Below, one piece after another: positions 1 to 8,754 of a stretch of DNA of 36,717 nt. Source of the DNA: an uncultured Armatimonadota bacterium (GTDB lineage: Bacteria > Armatimonadota > Fimbriimonadia > Fimbriimonadales > GBS-DC); the NCBI GenBank assembly GCA_937139515.1, contig CAKZQI010000278.1, positions 1 to 36,717 on the forward strand, in the 5' to 3' direction. The translations under genes were made by a program, and so were the position numbers. The notes beneath the pieces were generated by a model. The model had not been told where the DNA came from. It made no database searches and saw only the letters and a program-made list of their open reading frames with translations. Within the stretch, counting starts at the first letter, position 1, and each line of letters opens with the position of its first letter.

Positions 1-20
1 ACACGACGCTCTTCCGATCT
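1..20 (+). other. Illumina adapter remnant
   Basis: The first 20 bases, ACACGACGCTCTTCCGATCT, are identical to the 3' end of the Illumina TruSeq universal adapter. The biological insert begins at base 21. This is sequencing contamination left at the contig end and should be trimmed. The coding frame of the next gene happens to stay open through it, so a naive gene call could include adapter-encoded residues. Confidence 0.97.
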
Positions 21-1937
21 GCTTCGTGGATGGGTGGGGCGCTGTGGATGTTCAGCACTTTTTTCGTGGCGTGGCTTCAACTGCCCTCGGTGCCCAGCAC
101 GCTGAGCTGGTTCGGGTGGGTGTTGCTCGGACTGAATTCGCTGGCAGAGGGGGGCAGGCGTCGGCTTGCTTTGTTTGCGCTCCCTGTGGCGATGATGGTG
201 CTGGCAGGGCATCTGCAGTTTGCATTTTACGGCTTTTTGCTCACGGCGCTCTATGCGCTTCGGCTTGCCGCGCCCCAGTTGCGGACCGATTGGCGAACAG
301 GGGTGCAGTTTCTGGGGCTGGTGCTGGGGGGTTTGGTCTTGGGGTTGATGATAGCTTCGCCCCAGCTGTTGCCCGTGCTGGAGTACTCTGGCTGGAGCCA
401 CCGCGCCAGCGTTGCCAGCGAAGAGGGCTATCAAGCCTATGTGCGCAACGCCTTACCGTTGTTCCATCTGGTGGCGCTCTGGTTTCCCGATGCCTACGGT
501 CATCCGCGCAACGGCTCGTACTGGGGAGCGGTCCATTACGCCGAATTAGCGCTGAGCTTAGGCATCCTGGGGCTACTTTGGGCGTTGAGTAGCCTTGGAC
601 GGGCGCGTGGGAGCGTTTTCTGGTGGTCGGTTGTGGGGCTGTCGTTGTTGCTGGCGTTGGGCACACCCCTGCTGAGGCTGTTTTACTTTTATTTGCCCGG
701 TTTTAGCGCCACGGGTTCGCCGGCGCGCGTGTTGTGCTTGTTCGCTTTCGGGTTGTCGGTGTTGGCTGGCTACGGTTTCAATCGCTTTCTAGAGGTGCAC
801 AAGGTCTTCTGGCGCGGTTTGGGGGCTTATATAGGTTTCGGGCTTTTGGCGGTGCTGATTGCGTACACGCTTTTGCCTGGGGGAGTGCCTCGTGAACCGC
901 TCATTCAGGCGATCGGGGCGATGTTCCCGCGTGTGGGGGCGCTATTGGCGGTTTCGGCGTTGCTTGGGGTGGCTCTCCAGCGCAAACTGCTCTCGGCTCC
1001 TGGAGCGCTCGTGTTGTTGGGGCTGATGACCGTGCTGGAACCGTTCGCTCAGGGTTATCGCTATCCGCTATATGCTGGGCGTGAGGTGGTGGGGCACCTC
1101 AGCGCGTTCACAGAGAGGGGGTTAGGGGGTGAGGTCAAACTCGGCGAGCGCATCGCTATTCTCAATACGCGCTGGAGCCTCTATGAACCGCCTCCCGCCG
1201 TGATGCCGTCGAACACCAGCGTACTCAACCGATACTACGAGGTCGGGGGCTACGACTCGCTCTTGCCCCGCCCGATGAAGCAGGTGCTAGACTGGGTCAA
1301 CGGCACTGACAGCGCGCCCCCCGAAAATGGCAATATGCAGTTCGTCAAGCAGCTCAACGAGCGTCTGCGTTGGTTGCGGGTGGAGCGCGCCCTCACCTCC
1401 GACGGTTTGCAAAAGATTGAGGGCGACCAGCGGGGGATTTATCTGGGGCGTGCCGAACTCGCCGAGGCAATCACCCCCGAACAGCTTGACGAAGCTTGGG
1501 CACAAGGTGTTGTGTTGCTGGATGCCGAGCAAGGAGCCGACGCCCTGCAAAAATATGGCGCAGGTACATTCGTGTCAAACGCCCAGATAGAATGGCAGGA
1601 GTACCGCGCCAACTCGCTTCGCCTGCGCGTGCTAAACTCCAGTCAACAGGTGAGTTGGCTCCTGCTTAGTGATACCTACTATCCGGGATGGCGTGCTTGG
1701 GTCGATGCGCAACCAGTTCCGTTAGTCCGGGCAAACCACGCCTTCCGCGCCGTGCCCATCCCGCCCGGTACCCACGAGGTACAGATGAGTTACATGCCCA
1801 CCCATTTTCTGCTGGGCGTGCTTGCTTCAGGAACAGCAATAGGGGTGTTGGCGCTGGTTTCTGTAAGGAAGCGCCGCACTGAGAAGCATGCCCAAGAGGT
1901 GGTACAGAGCGCTCGATATTATCCTCCCCTACTTTGA
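21..1937 (+). CDS. YfhO-family polytopic membrane protein, 5'-truncated
   Basis: The visible 635+ residues have many hydrophobic segments in the first two thirds, then a soluble C-terminal region and one last membrane helix with a basic tail. Motifs seen are ASPQLLPVLEYSGWS, GSYWGAVHYAELALS and GSPARVLCLFAFGLSVLAGYG, and near the end a segment with DTYYPGWRAWVDAQPVPL. This arrangement is typical of the YfhO family (Bacillus YfhO is linked to glycosylation of lipoteichoic acid). It is probably an undecaprenyl-linked or GT-C-like glycosyltransferase in the membrane, but the substrate is unknown. The N-terminus is missing; the frame is open from base 21, so the ATG at 30 is not the true start. 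Residues around 360-369 (FTERGLGGEV) are encoded by a piece of a dispersed palindromic repeat also present in trpF. The stop at 1935-1937 is followed by a 73-bp repeat. Confidence 0.8.
   Translation, partial: ASWMGGALWMFSTFFVAWLQLPSVPSTLSWFGWVLLGLNSLAEGGRRRLALFALPVAMMVLAGHLQFAFYGFLLTALYALRLAAPQLRTDWRTGVQFLGLVLGGLVLGLMIASPQLLPVLEYSGWSHRASVASEEGYQAYVRNALPLFHLVALWFPDAYGHPRNGSYWGAVHYAELALSLGILGLLWALSSLGRARGSVFWWSVVGLSLLLALGTPLLRLFYFYLPGFSATGSPARVLCLFAFGLSVLAGYGFNRFLEVHKVFWRGLGAYIGFGLLAVLIAYTLLPGGVPREPLIQAIGAMFPRVGALLAVSALLGVALQRKLLSAPGALVLLGLMTVLEPFAQGYRYPLYAGREVVGHLSAFTERGLGGEVKLGERIAILNTRWSLYEPPPAVMPSNTSVLNRYYEVGGYDSLLPRPMKQVLDWVNGTDSAPPENGNMQFVKQLNERLRWLRVERALTSDGLQKIEGDQRGIYLGRAELAEAITPEQLDEAWAQGVVLLDAEQGADALQKYGAGTFVSNAQIEWQEYRANSLRLRVLNSSQQVSWLLLSDTYYPGWRAWVDAQPVPLVRANHAFRAVPIPPGTHEVQMSYMPTHFLLGVLASGTAIGVLALVSVRKRRTEKHAQEVVQSARYYPPLL
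1107..1138 (+). repeat. P2 palindromic repeat, half copy inside the YfhO-type gene
   Basis: A 26-base stretch (1113-1138) containing GAGAGGGGGTTAGGGGGTGA is identical to 14234-14259 inside trpF and close to the right end of the P2 copy at 33791-33900. It is read in the same frame in both genes and gives FTERGLGGEV. Only the right half of the palindrome is present here. Confidence 0.8.
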
Positions 1938-1990
1938 GACGCAGGCGATCGCACCGAATGGCGAGTCTTGGTTCAACTTATACCCCACCC

Positions 1991-2063
1991 TGTCACCCTG
2001 AGCGCCAGCGAAGGGTCTGGGCTTGGGGTTTTGTTGAGATTCTTCGCTTCGCTCAGAATGACA
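1991..2063. repeat. P1 73-bp palindromic repeat, copy 1
   Basis: It begins TGTCACCCTGAGCG and ends CGCTCAGAATGACA; the outer arms match at 12 of 14 positions and an inner AGCGAAGGGTCT/AGATTCTTCGCT pair also folds. Two further copies of exactly 73 bp lie at 30015 and 30120. This copy sits between the convergent 3' ends of the YfhO-type gene and the MtlD-like gene. The rest of 1938-2166 shows no convincing gene. Confidence 0.85.
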
Positions 2064-2166
2064 GTGAGGGGGCGCCAACAAAAGGTCGTAAGAGTGTGGG
2101 CGGGTGGGCGTAATTTTGAGCTCAGGGAAAGTGTTCCCATCGGCTCTCTGAGAGGGGGTCTACATC

Positions 2167-3276
2167 CTAAGCCAAAAGGTCTGGGAACGGCTCGATATGG
2201 CACCACGATTCCAGCACCTTCTGTTCGCCCTCTTGTGCCACCCACTGTGCCAACTGCACCGATTCGGGGTCGTTTGGGTCATAGTAATGGAGGGCAGACC
2301 TGATGGCACGCTTGAACGGCTCGGCGTCCTCGTTCTGTTCCACCAACAGGCGATAAGCACCCACTAAGCGGTCTTCGTGGCGCAGTTTGCGCAAAGGCTC
2401 CCTGGCTACCCGCACAATCGGGTCGTTCAGATGGGGGTCTTCAATCCGCTGGAGGATGTCGCGCACCGTCTCGTGGTGCTCGGTGGGGTCGAACGGATAG
2501 GCTTTGAGCAAGGCACGCTCCAACGCCTGCGCCCCTTGCTCGTACAGCGCGCGGATTTCGAGGTCGTTCAACGCTTGCTGAATCGTCTGGTAGCCTCGTT
2601 GCGCCCCCAAGTAGGCAAGTAGGGCGTGCAGACCGTTATGCACATAGAGCTTGCGCTGGACATACGCCTCAAAAGGGCGCACGGCGTACACCCCCTCTAT
2701 CAGGGGGATGGGATATTTGAGCGCGTCAGCGTCGATCGGGAGTTTGCTGTAGCGGTCGGCGCGCACGCCAGGCGGGTCGCCGGGCAGTTCCGCCACCACT
2801 TGGCGCCCAATCACCGTGCGCACCAAGTTGAGGTGGTTGAGCAGATGAGCCTCCTCTGATGAGACCGTCTTGGCGAGCGCTTCGGCTAAGATGCGGTCGG
2901 CGTTCACATCGTTCTCGCCCAGCAACAACACCAAGGGGGGTAGACCTGCTGGCACGCGCGCTCGCAATCCCTCCACAATCGGCTCTGCTAAGCGGGGGAG
3001 CAAGTTGACCCCCACGGCGGTTGAAGCCACCTGTGCGCGCTGAAACGCCTTTTGCAGGGCGGGCAGGTCATCGGGAGCGATTGCCGAGAGGGGAGCGAGG
3101 GTCTCACGCATGCCGTCCGTCCATTCAATCCAGCATAGTTTGTGGTGGTTGAGGCTTGCTACGAGGTCGGTGCGCGCCTCCACAAACAACACCTCCAGCC
3201 CAGAGCGGGTGTAGAGTTGGGCGAAGAAGCCTCGCCCTATCTTGCCCGCCCCGAACTGGAGTGCTAACGGTCGCAT
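2167..3276 (-). CDS. Mannitol-1-phosphate 5-dehydrogenase-like polyol dehydrogenase
   Basis: The 369-residue protein opens with MRPLALQFGAGKIGRGFF, the glycine-rich NAD-binding turn of the long-chain mannitol dehydrogenase family, and later has KLYVHNGLHALLAYLG, matching the catalytic Lys/Asn/His region of that family. Members reversibly oxidise a sugar alcohol phosphate or polyol with NAD in the cytoplasm. Length is close to the usual 380 residues of MtlD. No mannitol PTS gene is nearby, so the real substrate is open: mannitol-1-phosphate, an altronate-like acid or another polyol are all possible. Its ATG overlaps the TAA stop of the upstream dockerin gene (TAATG), so the two are probably translated from one transcript, an odd pairing of a secreted and a metabolic protein. 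The gene is read toward the YfhO-type gene. Confidence 0.75.
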   Translation of the reverse strand: MRPLALQFGAGKIGRGFFAQLYTRSGLEVLFVEARTDLVASLNHHKLCWIEWTDGMRETLAPLSAIAPDDLPALQKAFQRAQVASTAVGVNLLPRLAEPIVEGLRARVPAGLPPLVLLLGENDVNADRILAEALAKTVSSEEAHLLNHLNLVRTVIGRQVVAELPGDPPGVRADRYSKLPIDADALKYPIPLIEGVYAVRPFEAYVQRKLYVHNGLHALLAYLGAQRGYQTIQQALNDLEIRALYEQGAQALERALLKAYPFDPTEHHETVRDILQRIEDPHLNDPIVRVAREPLRKLRHEDRLVGAYRLLVEQNEDAEPFKRAIRSALHYYDPNDPESVQLAQWVAQEGEQKVLESWCHIEPFPDLLA

Positions 3277-4607
3277 TAATCGCCGAAAGCCCCGAAGTTG
3301 AACAGCACCACCAACAGGTCGGCGTCGTCCACAACCCCGTCGCCGTTGAGGTCGACATTCGGGTTGTTGGAGCCGAAGTTGAACAGCACCACCAACAGGT
3401 CGGCGTCGTCAATCACATTGTCGCCATTCAGGTCGCCGTTGATGAGGCTGAACACCAAGCCCGATACATCGGTATTGAGCGACACATTTCGGACTTTGCG
3501 CACGAGGCTGGTGGGCGCCTTCACCGCGATGTCCACCGTGCCTGACATAATGGAGGTGTAGGTGTTGAAGTTGCCCGCCGAGTTGGTGCTGAAATTGCGC
3601 TGTTGACGCAGAGTATTTGTGCCGGGCTGAAGAATCTTCATTTCGAACGGCACGGTTTGGATGGCGTTGTGATTGAGCTCCACGCGCCCTGTGAGGTTGC
3701 GTCGCACGGGGGTGTAGTCGGTAATCAGCACATCGTACCAGCCCCCTGCAGGACCGCCTGCGTAGCCGAAGCCCTCCACCCGAATGAAGTAGATGCCCGC
3801 TGGCAGATTAGTCAGGGAGACGCGCGAGGTGAACGGATTGAACGGGTCGTGGGGGTCATCGTCGTTGGTTGCGAGGGGCGAGAAGGCAGAGTTGTAGACG
3901 GTGAGAATCGTGTCGGTGGCGCCTATTGTGCGCACGGTCAGGTTACCGTTGCCAATCTCGATTCGGTAGTGGTCTAAGTCGGCTTGGCGGTAGGTCAGGA
4001 AGGCGTTTTCGATCAGGGTGAAATCGTCGGCGAGGTTGGCGATGTTGGTCGCCGTCGAAAAGGTGTTGTTCGTGCCCGACGCCTCGTAGGGGTCGCTATC
4101 GCGGAAGGACGAGCCGTCGAAGATACGCAAAGTGTAACGAAAGCGCGCTAAATCGCCTGCAGGTACGATGGAACGCACTTGTATCAGATAAGTACCTGCG
4201 TTGAGCGTGCGTGTGATCCCCGAATCGGCGTTGGTGAACGAGGTGTCGCGATTGCCCAGATTGTTATTGCTCGGCACATCGTCGTCGTTTTCCTCAATCA
4301 CCGTGCCTGAGGCGTTGTGGATGCTCACTACCGAGTCGAAGGTAGTATCCACGCGCACGGTGTAGGTTCCGTTGGAGGGGACTTGGACGCGGAACCAGTC
4401 CACATCGCCATCAGGGTTGATTAGTCCACGCACGATTTTCACAATTCGCTGGCTTCCTGAAACGCCTACAACCCCGATATCGGTAGCCAGACCCGTGCTG
4501 TCGTTGATTTCTTGCTCGTTAACGAACTGTATCAAGGTTGTTTGTGCCGACGCGCTCAGCACCAGCATCAACCAAGCCGTTGCCAACACTCCGAGACGCT
4601 TTATCAT
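3276..4607 (-). CDS. Secreted protein with PPC-like domains and dockerin-type C-terminus
   Basis: A signal peptide is clear (MIKRLGVLATAWLMLVLSASAQ). Two beta-rich segments follow, around residues 60-165 and 185-300, each with the VDWFRV / LDHYRIEIG start and a late NDDD acid cluster typical of PPC (bacterial pre-peptidase C-terminal) domains. Residues about 305-390 look like a further beta domain. The last 50 residues hold two calcium-loop repeats, GDLNGDNVIDDADLLVVLFN and VDLNGDGVVDDADLLVVLFN, the duplicated pattern of type I dockerins. No enzyme domain is visible, so it may be a surface or matrix protein. Its own promoter is likely: TATAAT on the minus strand at 4630-4635 and an AAAGGAG ribosome site seven bases before the ATG. 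The 443-residue length seems complete. Confidence 0.8.
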   Translation of the reverse strand: MIKRLGVLATAWLMLVLSASAQTTLIQFVNEQEINDSTGLATDIGVVGVSGSQRIVKIVRGLINPDGDVDWFRVQVPSNGTYTVRVDTTFDSVVSIHNASGTVIEENDDDVPSNNNLGNRDTSFTNADSGITRTLNAGTYLIQVRSIVPAGDLARFRYTLRIFDGSSFRDSDPYEASGTNNTFSTATNIANLADDFTLIENAFLTYRQADLDHYRIEIGNGNLTVRTIGATDTILTVYNSAFSPLATNDDDPHDPFNPFTSRVSLTNLPAGIYFIRVEGFGYAGGPAGGWYDVLITDYTPVRRNLTGRVELNHNAIQTVPFEMKILQPGTNTLRQQRNFSTNSAGNFNTYTSIMSGTVDIAVKAPTSLVRKVRNVSLNTDVSGLVFSLINGDLNGDNVIDDADLLVVLFNFGSNNPNVDLNGDGVVDDADLLVVLFNFGAFGD

Positions 4608-4629
4608 CGTTAGGCTCCTTTCCAGCCCT

Positions 4630-4648
4630 ATTATAGCACAAAATGTGC
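4630..4648 (-). promoter_or_regulatory. Putative -10 box and adjoining palindrome of the dockerin gene
   Basis: On the minus strand a TATAAT box lies at 4630-4635. Directly upstream of it is the palindrome GCACAAAATGTGC (4636-4648, 5-bp arms), placed where an operator would block the polymerase. No good -35 box is seen. The -10 is well supported by position; the operator role is inference. Confidence 0.5.
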
Positions 4649-4649
4649 C

Positions 4650-5336
4650 TTAGAGGTGCCCCAAGGAGCGCAAACTGGTATAGTTGCCGTCTCCAATGAT
4701 GAGATGGTCTAACAGTTCAATCCCCAGCAGTTGCCCGGCGTCTTTGAGTCGCCGAGTGATGGCGATGTCTTCGGGGCTGGGCGTAGGGTCGCCACTGGGG
4801 TGATTATGCACTGCAATCCAGCTGGCAGCAGCCTCGCGCACCACGATACGATACACCTCGCGCGGGTGTACCAGACTGCTATCCAGCGTGCCGATGGAGA
4901 TGGTCTCCATTCTCAGCACGCGGTTCTTGGTATCGAGCAACACCGCCACGAAGTGTTCACGCCGTTCTTCCATAAACTTCATTTGTAGCAGGTGGAACAC
5001 ATCGTCGGGCGAGCGGATTTGCGGGCGTTCGTGGAAGGTACTGATTGCCACGCGCCTGCCGAGCTCCATCGCGGCGGCGATTTGGGTTGCTTTGGCAAGC
5101 CCCACGCCCTTCACTTGCGCCAGCTCGTGGACGCTGGCGTTCATCACCCCGCGCAAACCGTTGAACTGCCGAAGCAACTGCTGTGCCATCTGCAAGGCAG
5201 ACATCTTGTGGGTGCCAGTGCGCAGGAGGATAGCCAGCAGTTCGTACTCGGTCAAGCGTTCGGCGCCCCACGCCACCAGCTTTTCACGGGGGCGCTCTTC
5301 GGCAGGCAGTTCACGGATGGTGAGATAGGTCTCCAT
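4650..5336 (-). CDS. radC: RadC-family JAB-domain protein
   Basis: The 228-residue protein has the full RadC layout: N-terminal helices with MSALQMAQQLLRQFNG, a helix-hairpin-helix (VKGVGLAKATQIAAAMELGRR, near residues 75-95) and a C-terminal JAB/MPN+ metal site, VHNHPSGDPTPSPEDIAIT, holding the HxHP...S..D ligands. Historical DNA-repair assignment is doubtful in the literature; the protein is best called a metal-dependent hydrolase-like factor linked to DNA. It follows the DUF2227 gene by nine bases and has a GAGGGAG ribosome site. Length is normal for the family. Confidence 0.92.
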   Translation of the reverse strand: METYLTIRELPAEERPREKLVAWGAERLTEYELLAILLRTGTHKMSALQMAQQLLRQFNGLRGVMNASVHELAQVKGVGLAKATQIAAAMELGRRVAISTFHERPQIRSPDDVFHLLQMKFMEERREHFVAVLLDTKNRVLRMETISIGTLDSSLVHPREVYRIVVREAAASWIAVHNHPSGDPTPSPEDIAITRRLKDAGQLLGIELLDHLIIGDGNYTSLRSLGHL

Positions 5337-5345
5337 CGCTCTCCC

Positions 5346-5855
5346 TCAAAAGAGCCGTTTGAAGCGGGTGCTGAGCCAGTCCAGCAGGGAGTGCGCCGTA
5401 CCCCCTGCCACCAACCCAAAGACGATTGCCCACACCTCCGCGCGGTAAGTGAGCGTCCAGTCGGTGAAACGCATCAGCCAGCTGTGGGGGTCTGCGTGAA
5501 TGGCGATACCGACTTGGCGCAACCCCCAACTCAGTGCCAACCACAGAAGCATCATCATCCCCAAAAGATAGGCGACTCGCAGAAGCGGACCGACTGCCCA
5601 GCCGTGCGAAATCCAGCTCCGATGGGGCACGAGCTTTTGGTAGGGGAGCCACAGGTAGCGCAAGGGTCCCCAACGGCGATAGGCGCTGGAGCGCACATCC
5701 AAATCGCTGGAGAGCCAGATGCCCGAGAAGGTGTAGCTCGCTATCGCCAGCCACGCCAGCGGGCGCGTCTCGGGTGGCAGATACATCCCACTCAGCGGAA
5801 TCGCCATGAACGCCGTGCCCAGCGTGACCCAGTCGTGAACCTTACCTGAGGGCAT
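5346..5855 (-). CDS. DUF2227 putative metal-binding membrane protein
   Basis: The 169-residue protein begins MPSGKVHDWVTLGTAFMAIP and has several hydrophobic helices. The histidine and aspartate residues in GKVHDW, SSDLDVRS and VPHRSWISHG form the conserved pattern of DUF2227 ('putative metal-binding') proteins, which resemble the membrane-bound YdjM-type hydrolases. Function is unknown. It lies two bases after the sigma factor stop and nine bases before radC, so it is part of the dnaG-sigma transcript. Metal binding is family knowledge, not shown here. Confidence 0.75.
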   Translation of the reverse strand: MPSGKVHDWVTLGTAFMAIPLSGMYLPPETRPLAWLAIASYTFSGIWLSSDLDVRSSAYRRWGPLRYLWLPYQKLVPHRSWISHGWAVGPLLRVAYLLGMMMLLWLALSWGLRQVGIAIHADPHSWLMRFTDWTLTYRAEVWAIVFGLVAGGTAHSLLDWLSTRFKRLF

Positions 5856-5857
5856 CG

Positions 5858-6892
5858 CTACTGTTTGACCGCCTCGCGCAGTTTGCGTATCGCCCGTGCC
5901 TCCAGTTGGCGCACCCGCTCCTTGCTGATGCCGAGCAGTTTGCCCACCGCATCGAGTGTCATCGCGCTATGCCCTTCCAGCCCGTAGCGCAGGCGGATGA
6001 CCTCGCGCTCTTTCTCGGTGAGGCACTCCAGCAGTTTCTCAAGGTCGATGAGGCTCTCCCAGTCGGCTTCTTCCTCTTGGGCAATCAGGTCGCCTAATAC
6101 CGAGCCTTCGCTACTGCTAATGGGCATTTCCAGCGAGATGGGGTTGGCGACGGCGTGGATGAGGTCGCGCACCTGTTCGGGAGCGAGTCCCGTGCGGTGT
6201 GCCACTTCGTGTATCGTCGGCTCGCGTCCCAGTTCCTGATGGAGCAGGGCGCTGGTGGCGCGTACCTGCTGAAGCACCTTAATCATGTGCTGGGGCACCG
6301 AAATCAGCGTCGCCTGCTGGCTAAGTGCCCGACTGATAGACTGGCGTATCCACCACGAGGCATAGGTGCTGAATCGGCTTCCGCGTTCGGGGTCGAACTG
6401 CTCTGCGGCGCGTATCAAGCCGAGATTGCCCTCCTGAATCAGGTCGGACATGGGCAGACCGCGCCCCGTGTAGTGTTTGGCGATGGAGATGACCAAGCGC
6501 AGGTTCGACTGAATGAGTTTCTCCAACGCTTGTTCGTCGCCGTTGTGTGCTTTGCGGGCGAGTTCGTTTTCCTGTTCGGGGGTGAGCAGGGGCATACGCG
6601 CCGCTTGGGTGACCCACCAATGCACGGTGTCTTCCACCATCTCCTGCTCCACTTCCTCTATGGCGCGGTCTGCCATTTGAGTCAGCGCTTTGAGCTCCCG
6701 CTCGCGTACCTCATCCTCCTCAAGCACTTGGATGCCCAGCGTTTCCAACTGAGCCAGCACTTCCTCGATAGTCTCTGGGTCTGACCACTCTGTAGGCAGT
6801 TGAACTAAAAGCGCTTCTACCGTGATGTAGCCCGACTGGCGGGCGTCTTCTATAAGTCGTTTCAGACCTTCCGACTCGAATAGAGTATCCAT
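5858..6892 (-). CDS. sigA: Primary RNA polymerase sigma factor (RpoD/SigA type)
   Basis: I place the start at 6892 ([19 protein letters not shown]) because an AGAGGGAG ribosome site lies just upstream and the longer frame would overlap dnaG. The 344-residue product has a region 1.1-like start with [14 protein letters not shown], then region 1.2 ([20 protein letters not shown]), region 2 ([53 protein letters not shown]), region 3 and region 4 with the helix-turn-helix near [19 protein letters not shown]. It directs core polymerase to vegetative promoters. Region 3.0 departs from the usual RTIRIPVHMIET, reading [13 protein letters not shown]. It follows dnaG by 32 bases, as in the dnaG-rpoD operons of many bacteria. 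It could be a close group 2 paralogue, but region 1.1 and the dnaG linkage favour the primary factor. Confidence 0.85.
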   Translation of the reverse strand: MDTLFESEGLKRLIEDARQSGYITVEALLVQLPTEWSDPETIEEVLAQLETLGIQVLEEDEVRERELKALTQMADRAIEEVEQEMVEDTVHWWVTQAARMPLLTPEQENELARKAHNGDEQALEKLIQSNLRLVISIAKHYTGRGLPMSDLIQEGNLGLIRAAEQFDPERGSRFSTYASWWIRQSISRALSQQATLISVPQHMIKVLQQVRATSALLHQELGREPTIHEVAHRTGLAPEQVRDLIHAVANPISLEMPISSSEGSVLGDLIAQEEEADWESLIDLEKLLECLTEKEREVIRLRYGLEGHSAMTLDAVGKLLGISKERVRQLEARAIRKLREAVKQ

Positions 6893-6924
6893 AATCAGAG
6901 CTCCCTCTTGCCGATTTCTACCCC

Positions 6925-8739
6925 TTAAGATTCGACGCGCAGGCGCCAATATTCCTGCCATTTTTCGGGGCTTTCGCCATTTTGCGAGCGTAGGAGCTCT
7001 TGGGCGAGCCGAATGCGCTGGGCGCGCTTGTGGTGGCGTTTCAGGTAGGTGATACAGTCGCTCACGCTCTGGGGGGTGACGGGCAGGTTCTCGGTGAGGA
7101 TGAGGTCGGTCAGCACACGCGAGAGCGCTTCATCGGGGAGCATCGCAAGCAGTTCGCGTTGGGGATACAGGTTGGGAGGCTGAGGCAAGGTTTGCAACCA
7201 CTGCGCTAACTGGGCGTGTTCGGGGATTGCCCACGAAAGTTCTGAGAGATGAGGCAGTGCCAGCGCGACGGTGTCCGCCTGAAGGCAGGCGCGCAGGAGC
7301 GTGCGTTCGGCATCGCGCATCGCTTTGGGCACGCGCGCTTCGGCACGGCTTGGATGCCCCTCAGACGGCGGTTCGGCAGGATGCTCATCGGGCGCAGATA
7401 CCCTCTGGGCACGCCTTGAGGGCACCTGCCTGCGCAGGCGGTTCAACTCCTGCTGAAGGGTCTGGCGTGCGCCCTGCGGGTTCGTCAGGTAGCGTGGGGA
7501 GAGGGGCGCCAACAGGTCTAAGCACAGCGCGCGCTCGGTCTCGCTCGCTATCGTGGCGACCCAGCGCAGTGCCTCTTGAACCAAACGCGTGCGCCCCGAC
7601 ACGCTCAGCTCGTAAGGGGTTCGCACTCCTTCCTCGTGCCGATGGCGTTCCATAATCTGCTCCAAGCCGAACTGGGACACGGGCGTCGCCTGTTGCAGGG
7701 CGCGTTCCAACGGCTCCGTACCCTGCGAGCGCAGAAGGCTGTCGGGGTCTTCCCCTTCAGGCAGGCGCACCACATAGGTCGGTACTTCGGCGCTCATCAG
7801 CACCTCGCCTGCACGCAGGGTCGCCCGAATGCCCGCCGTGTCGGAGTCGAACACCAGATAAGCGCGGTCTATTAGGCGTTTGAGCTTTTGGGCGTGCTCG
7901 TCGGTGAAGGCGGTTCCCAGCGTAGCCACACTATGCTCAAAGCCGTATTGATGGAGCATAATCAGGTCTAAGTAGCCTTCCACAATCAGCACGGCGCGCT
8001 GGCGCAGGATGGCGCCTCGTGCTTTGTGGAAACCGTAGAGCGTCTGACGTTTCACAAACAGAGGCGATTCGGGGCTGTTGAGGTATTTCGGCTCGTCGTC
8101 CCCCAGCGTGCGCGCCCCAAACGCTATCACGCGTCCCGCCGAATCGTGGATAGGGAACACGATGCGGTTTCGGAAGCGGTCATAGTAGCCGTTGCGCCCC
8201 TCGTCGATCAGCCCTAGCTGCTGGGCTTCGCGCAGGTCGATCTGGTGGCGTTGGAGGAAGCGCACCAGATGCTCCCAACCATCGGGCGCATAGCCTAAAG
8301 CGAACCCCTCAATGGTCGCAGGGGTCAGTCCCCGCTGAGCGAGATAGTTTTGCGCGTCGGGCGTGCGCTGGAGGCACTGACGATAGAAAAAGTGCGCCGA
8401 AAACATAATCTTGTGCAGGCGTTCCAGCGTGTCGGTCGCCTCGCTGGGTTCCTCCTGCAGATGGAGCGGGATGCCCGCTTTTTCGGCGAGCCGTCGGAGC
8501 GCCTCACGAAAGCTGAGACCCTCAATCCGCATCAGAAACTCAAACACATCGCCCGAGGCGCCACAGCCGAAGCAGTGGAATCGGTTCAGTTCGGGGCTGA
8601 CATGGAACGAGGGGGTCTTTTCGGTATGAAACGGGCAGAGCGCTTTGTAGTTGCGCCCTGCCCGCTCTAACTTCACATAGTTTGAGACGAGTTCGACGAT
8701 ATCAATACGCTCACGGATTTGTTCGCGCAGGTTGCGCAT
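6925..8739 (-). CDS. dnaG: DNA primase DnaG
   Basis: The 604-residue protein makes the RNA primers for replication. It begins with the CHC2 zinc ribbon ([11 protein letters not shown] then [15 protein letters not shown], residues about 36-70). The Toprim catalytic core follows with [20 protein letters not shown] (Glu of motif I) and [18 protein letters not shown] (the DxD of motif III). The C-terminal third, from about residue 430, is the helicase-binding region and is variable. It starts with ATG at 8739, with a GAGGAGG ribosome site ten bases upstream inside the end of the preceding gene. Length is normal. Confidence 0.97.
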   Translation of the reverse strand: MRNLREQIRERIDIVELVSNYVKLERAGRNYKALCPFHTEKTPSFHVSPELNRFHCFGCGASGDVFEFLMRIEGLSFREALRRLAEKAGIPLHLQEEPSEATDTLERLHKIMFSAHFFYRQCLQRTPDAQNYLAQRGLTPATIEGFALGYAPDGWEHLVRFLQRHQIDLREAQQLGLIDEGRNGYYDRFRNRIVFPIHDSAGRVIAFGARTLGDDEPKYLNSPESPLFVKRQTLYGFHKARGAILRQRAVLIVEGYLDLIMLHQYGFEHSVATLGTAFTDEHAQKLKRLIDRAYLVFDSDTAGIRATLRAGEVLMSAEVPTYVVRLPEGEDPDSLLRSQGTEPLERALQQATPVSQFGLEQIMERHRHEEGVRTPYELSVSGRTRLVQEALRWVATIASETERALCLDLLAPLSPRYLTNPQGARQTLQQELNRLRRQVPSRRAQRVSAPDEHPAEPPSEGHPSRAEARVPKAMRDAERTLLRACLQADTVALALPHLSELSWAIPEHAQLAQWLQTLPQPPNLYPQRELLAMLPDEALSRVLTDLILTENLPVTPQSVSDCITYLKRHHKRAQRIRLAQELLRSQNGESPEKWQEYWRLRVES

Positions 8740-8754
8740 GCACGGTGCGCCTCC

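Noticed and set aside
1968-2303. A 111-residue plus-strand frame
   Set aside because: It begins in repeat P1 and runs antisense into the MtlD-like gene.
4992-5849. A 285-residue plus-strand frame across radC and the DUF2227 gene
   Set aside because: It is antisense to two well-supported genes and has no recognisable domain; such long shadows are common at this G+C.
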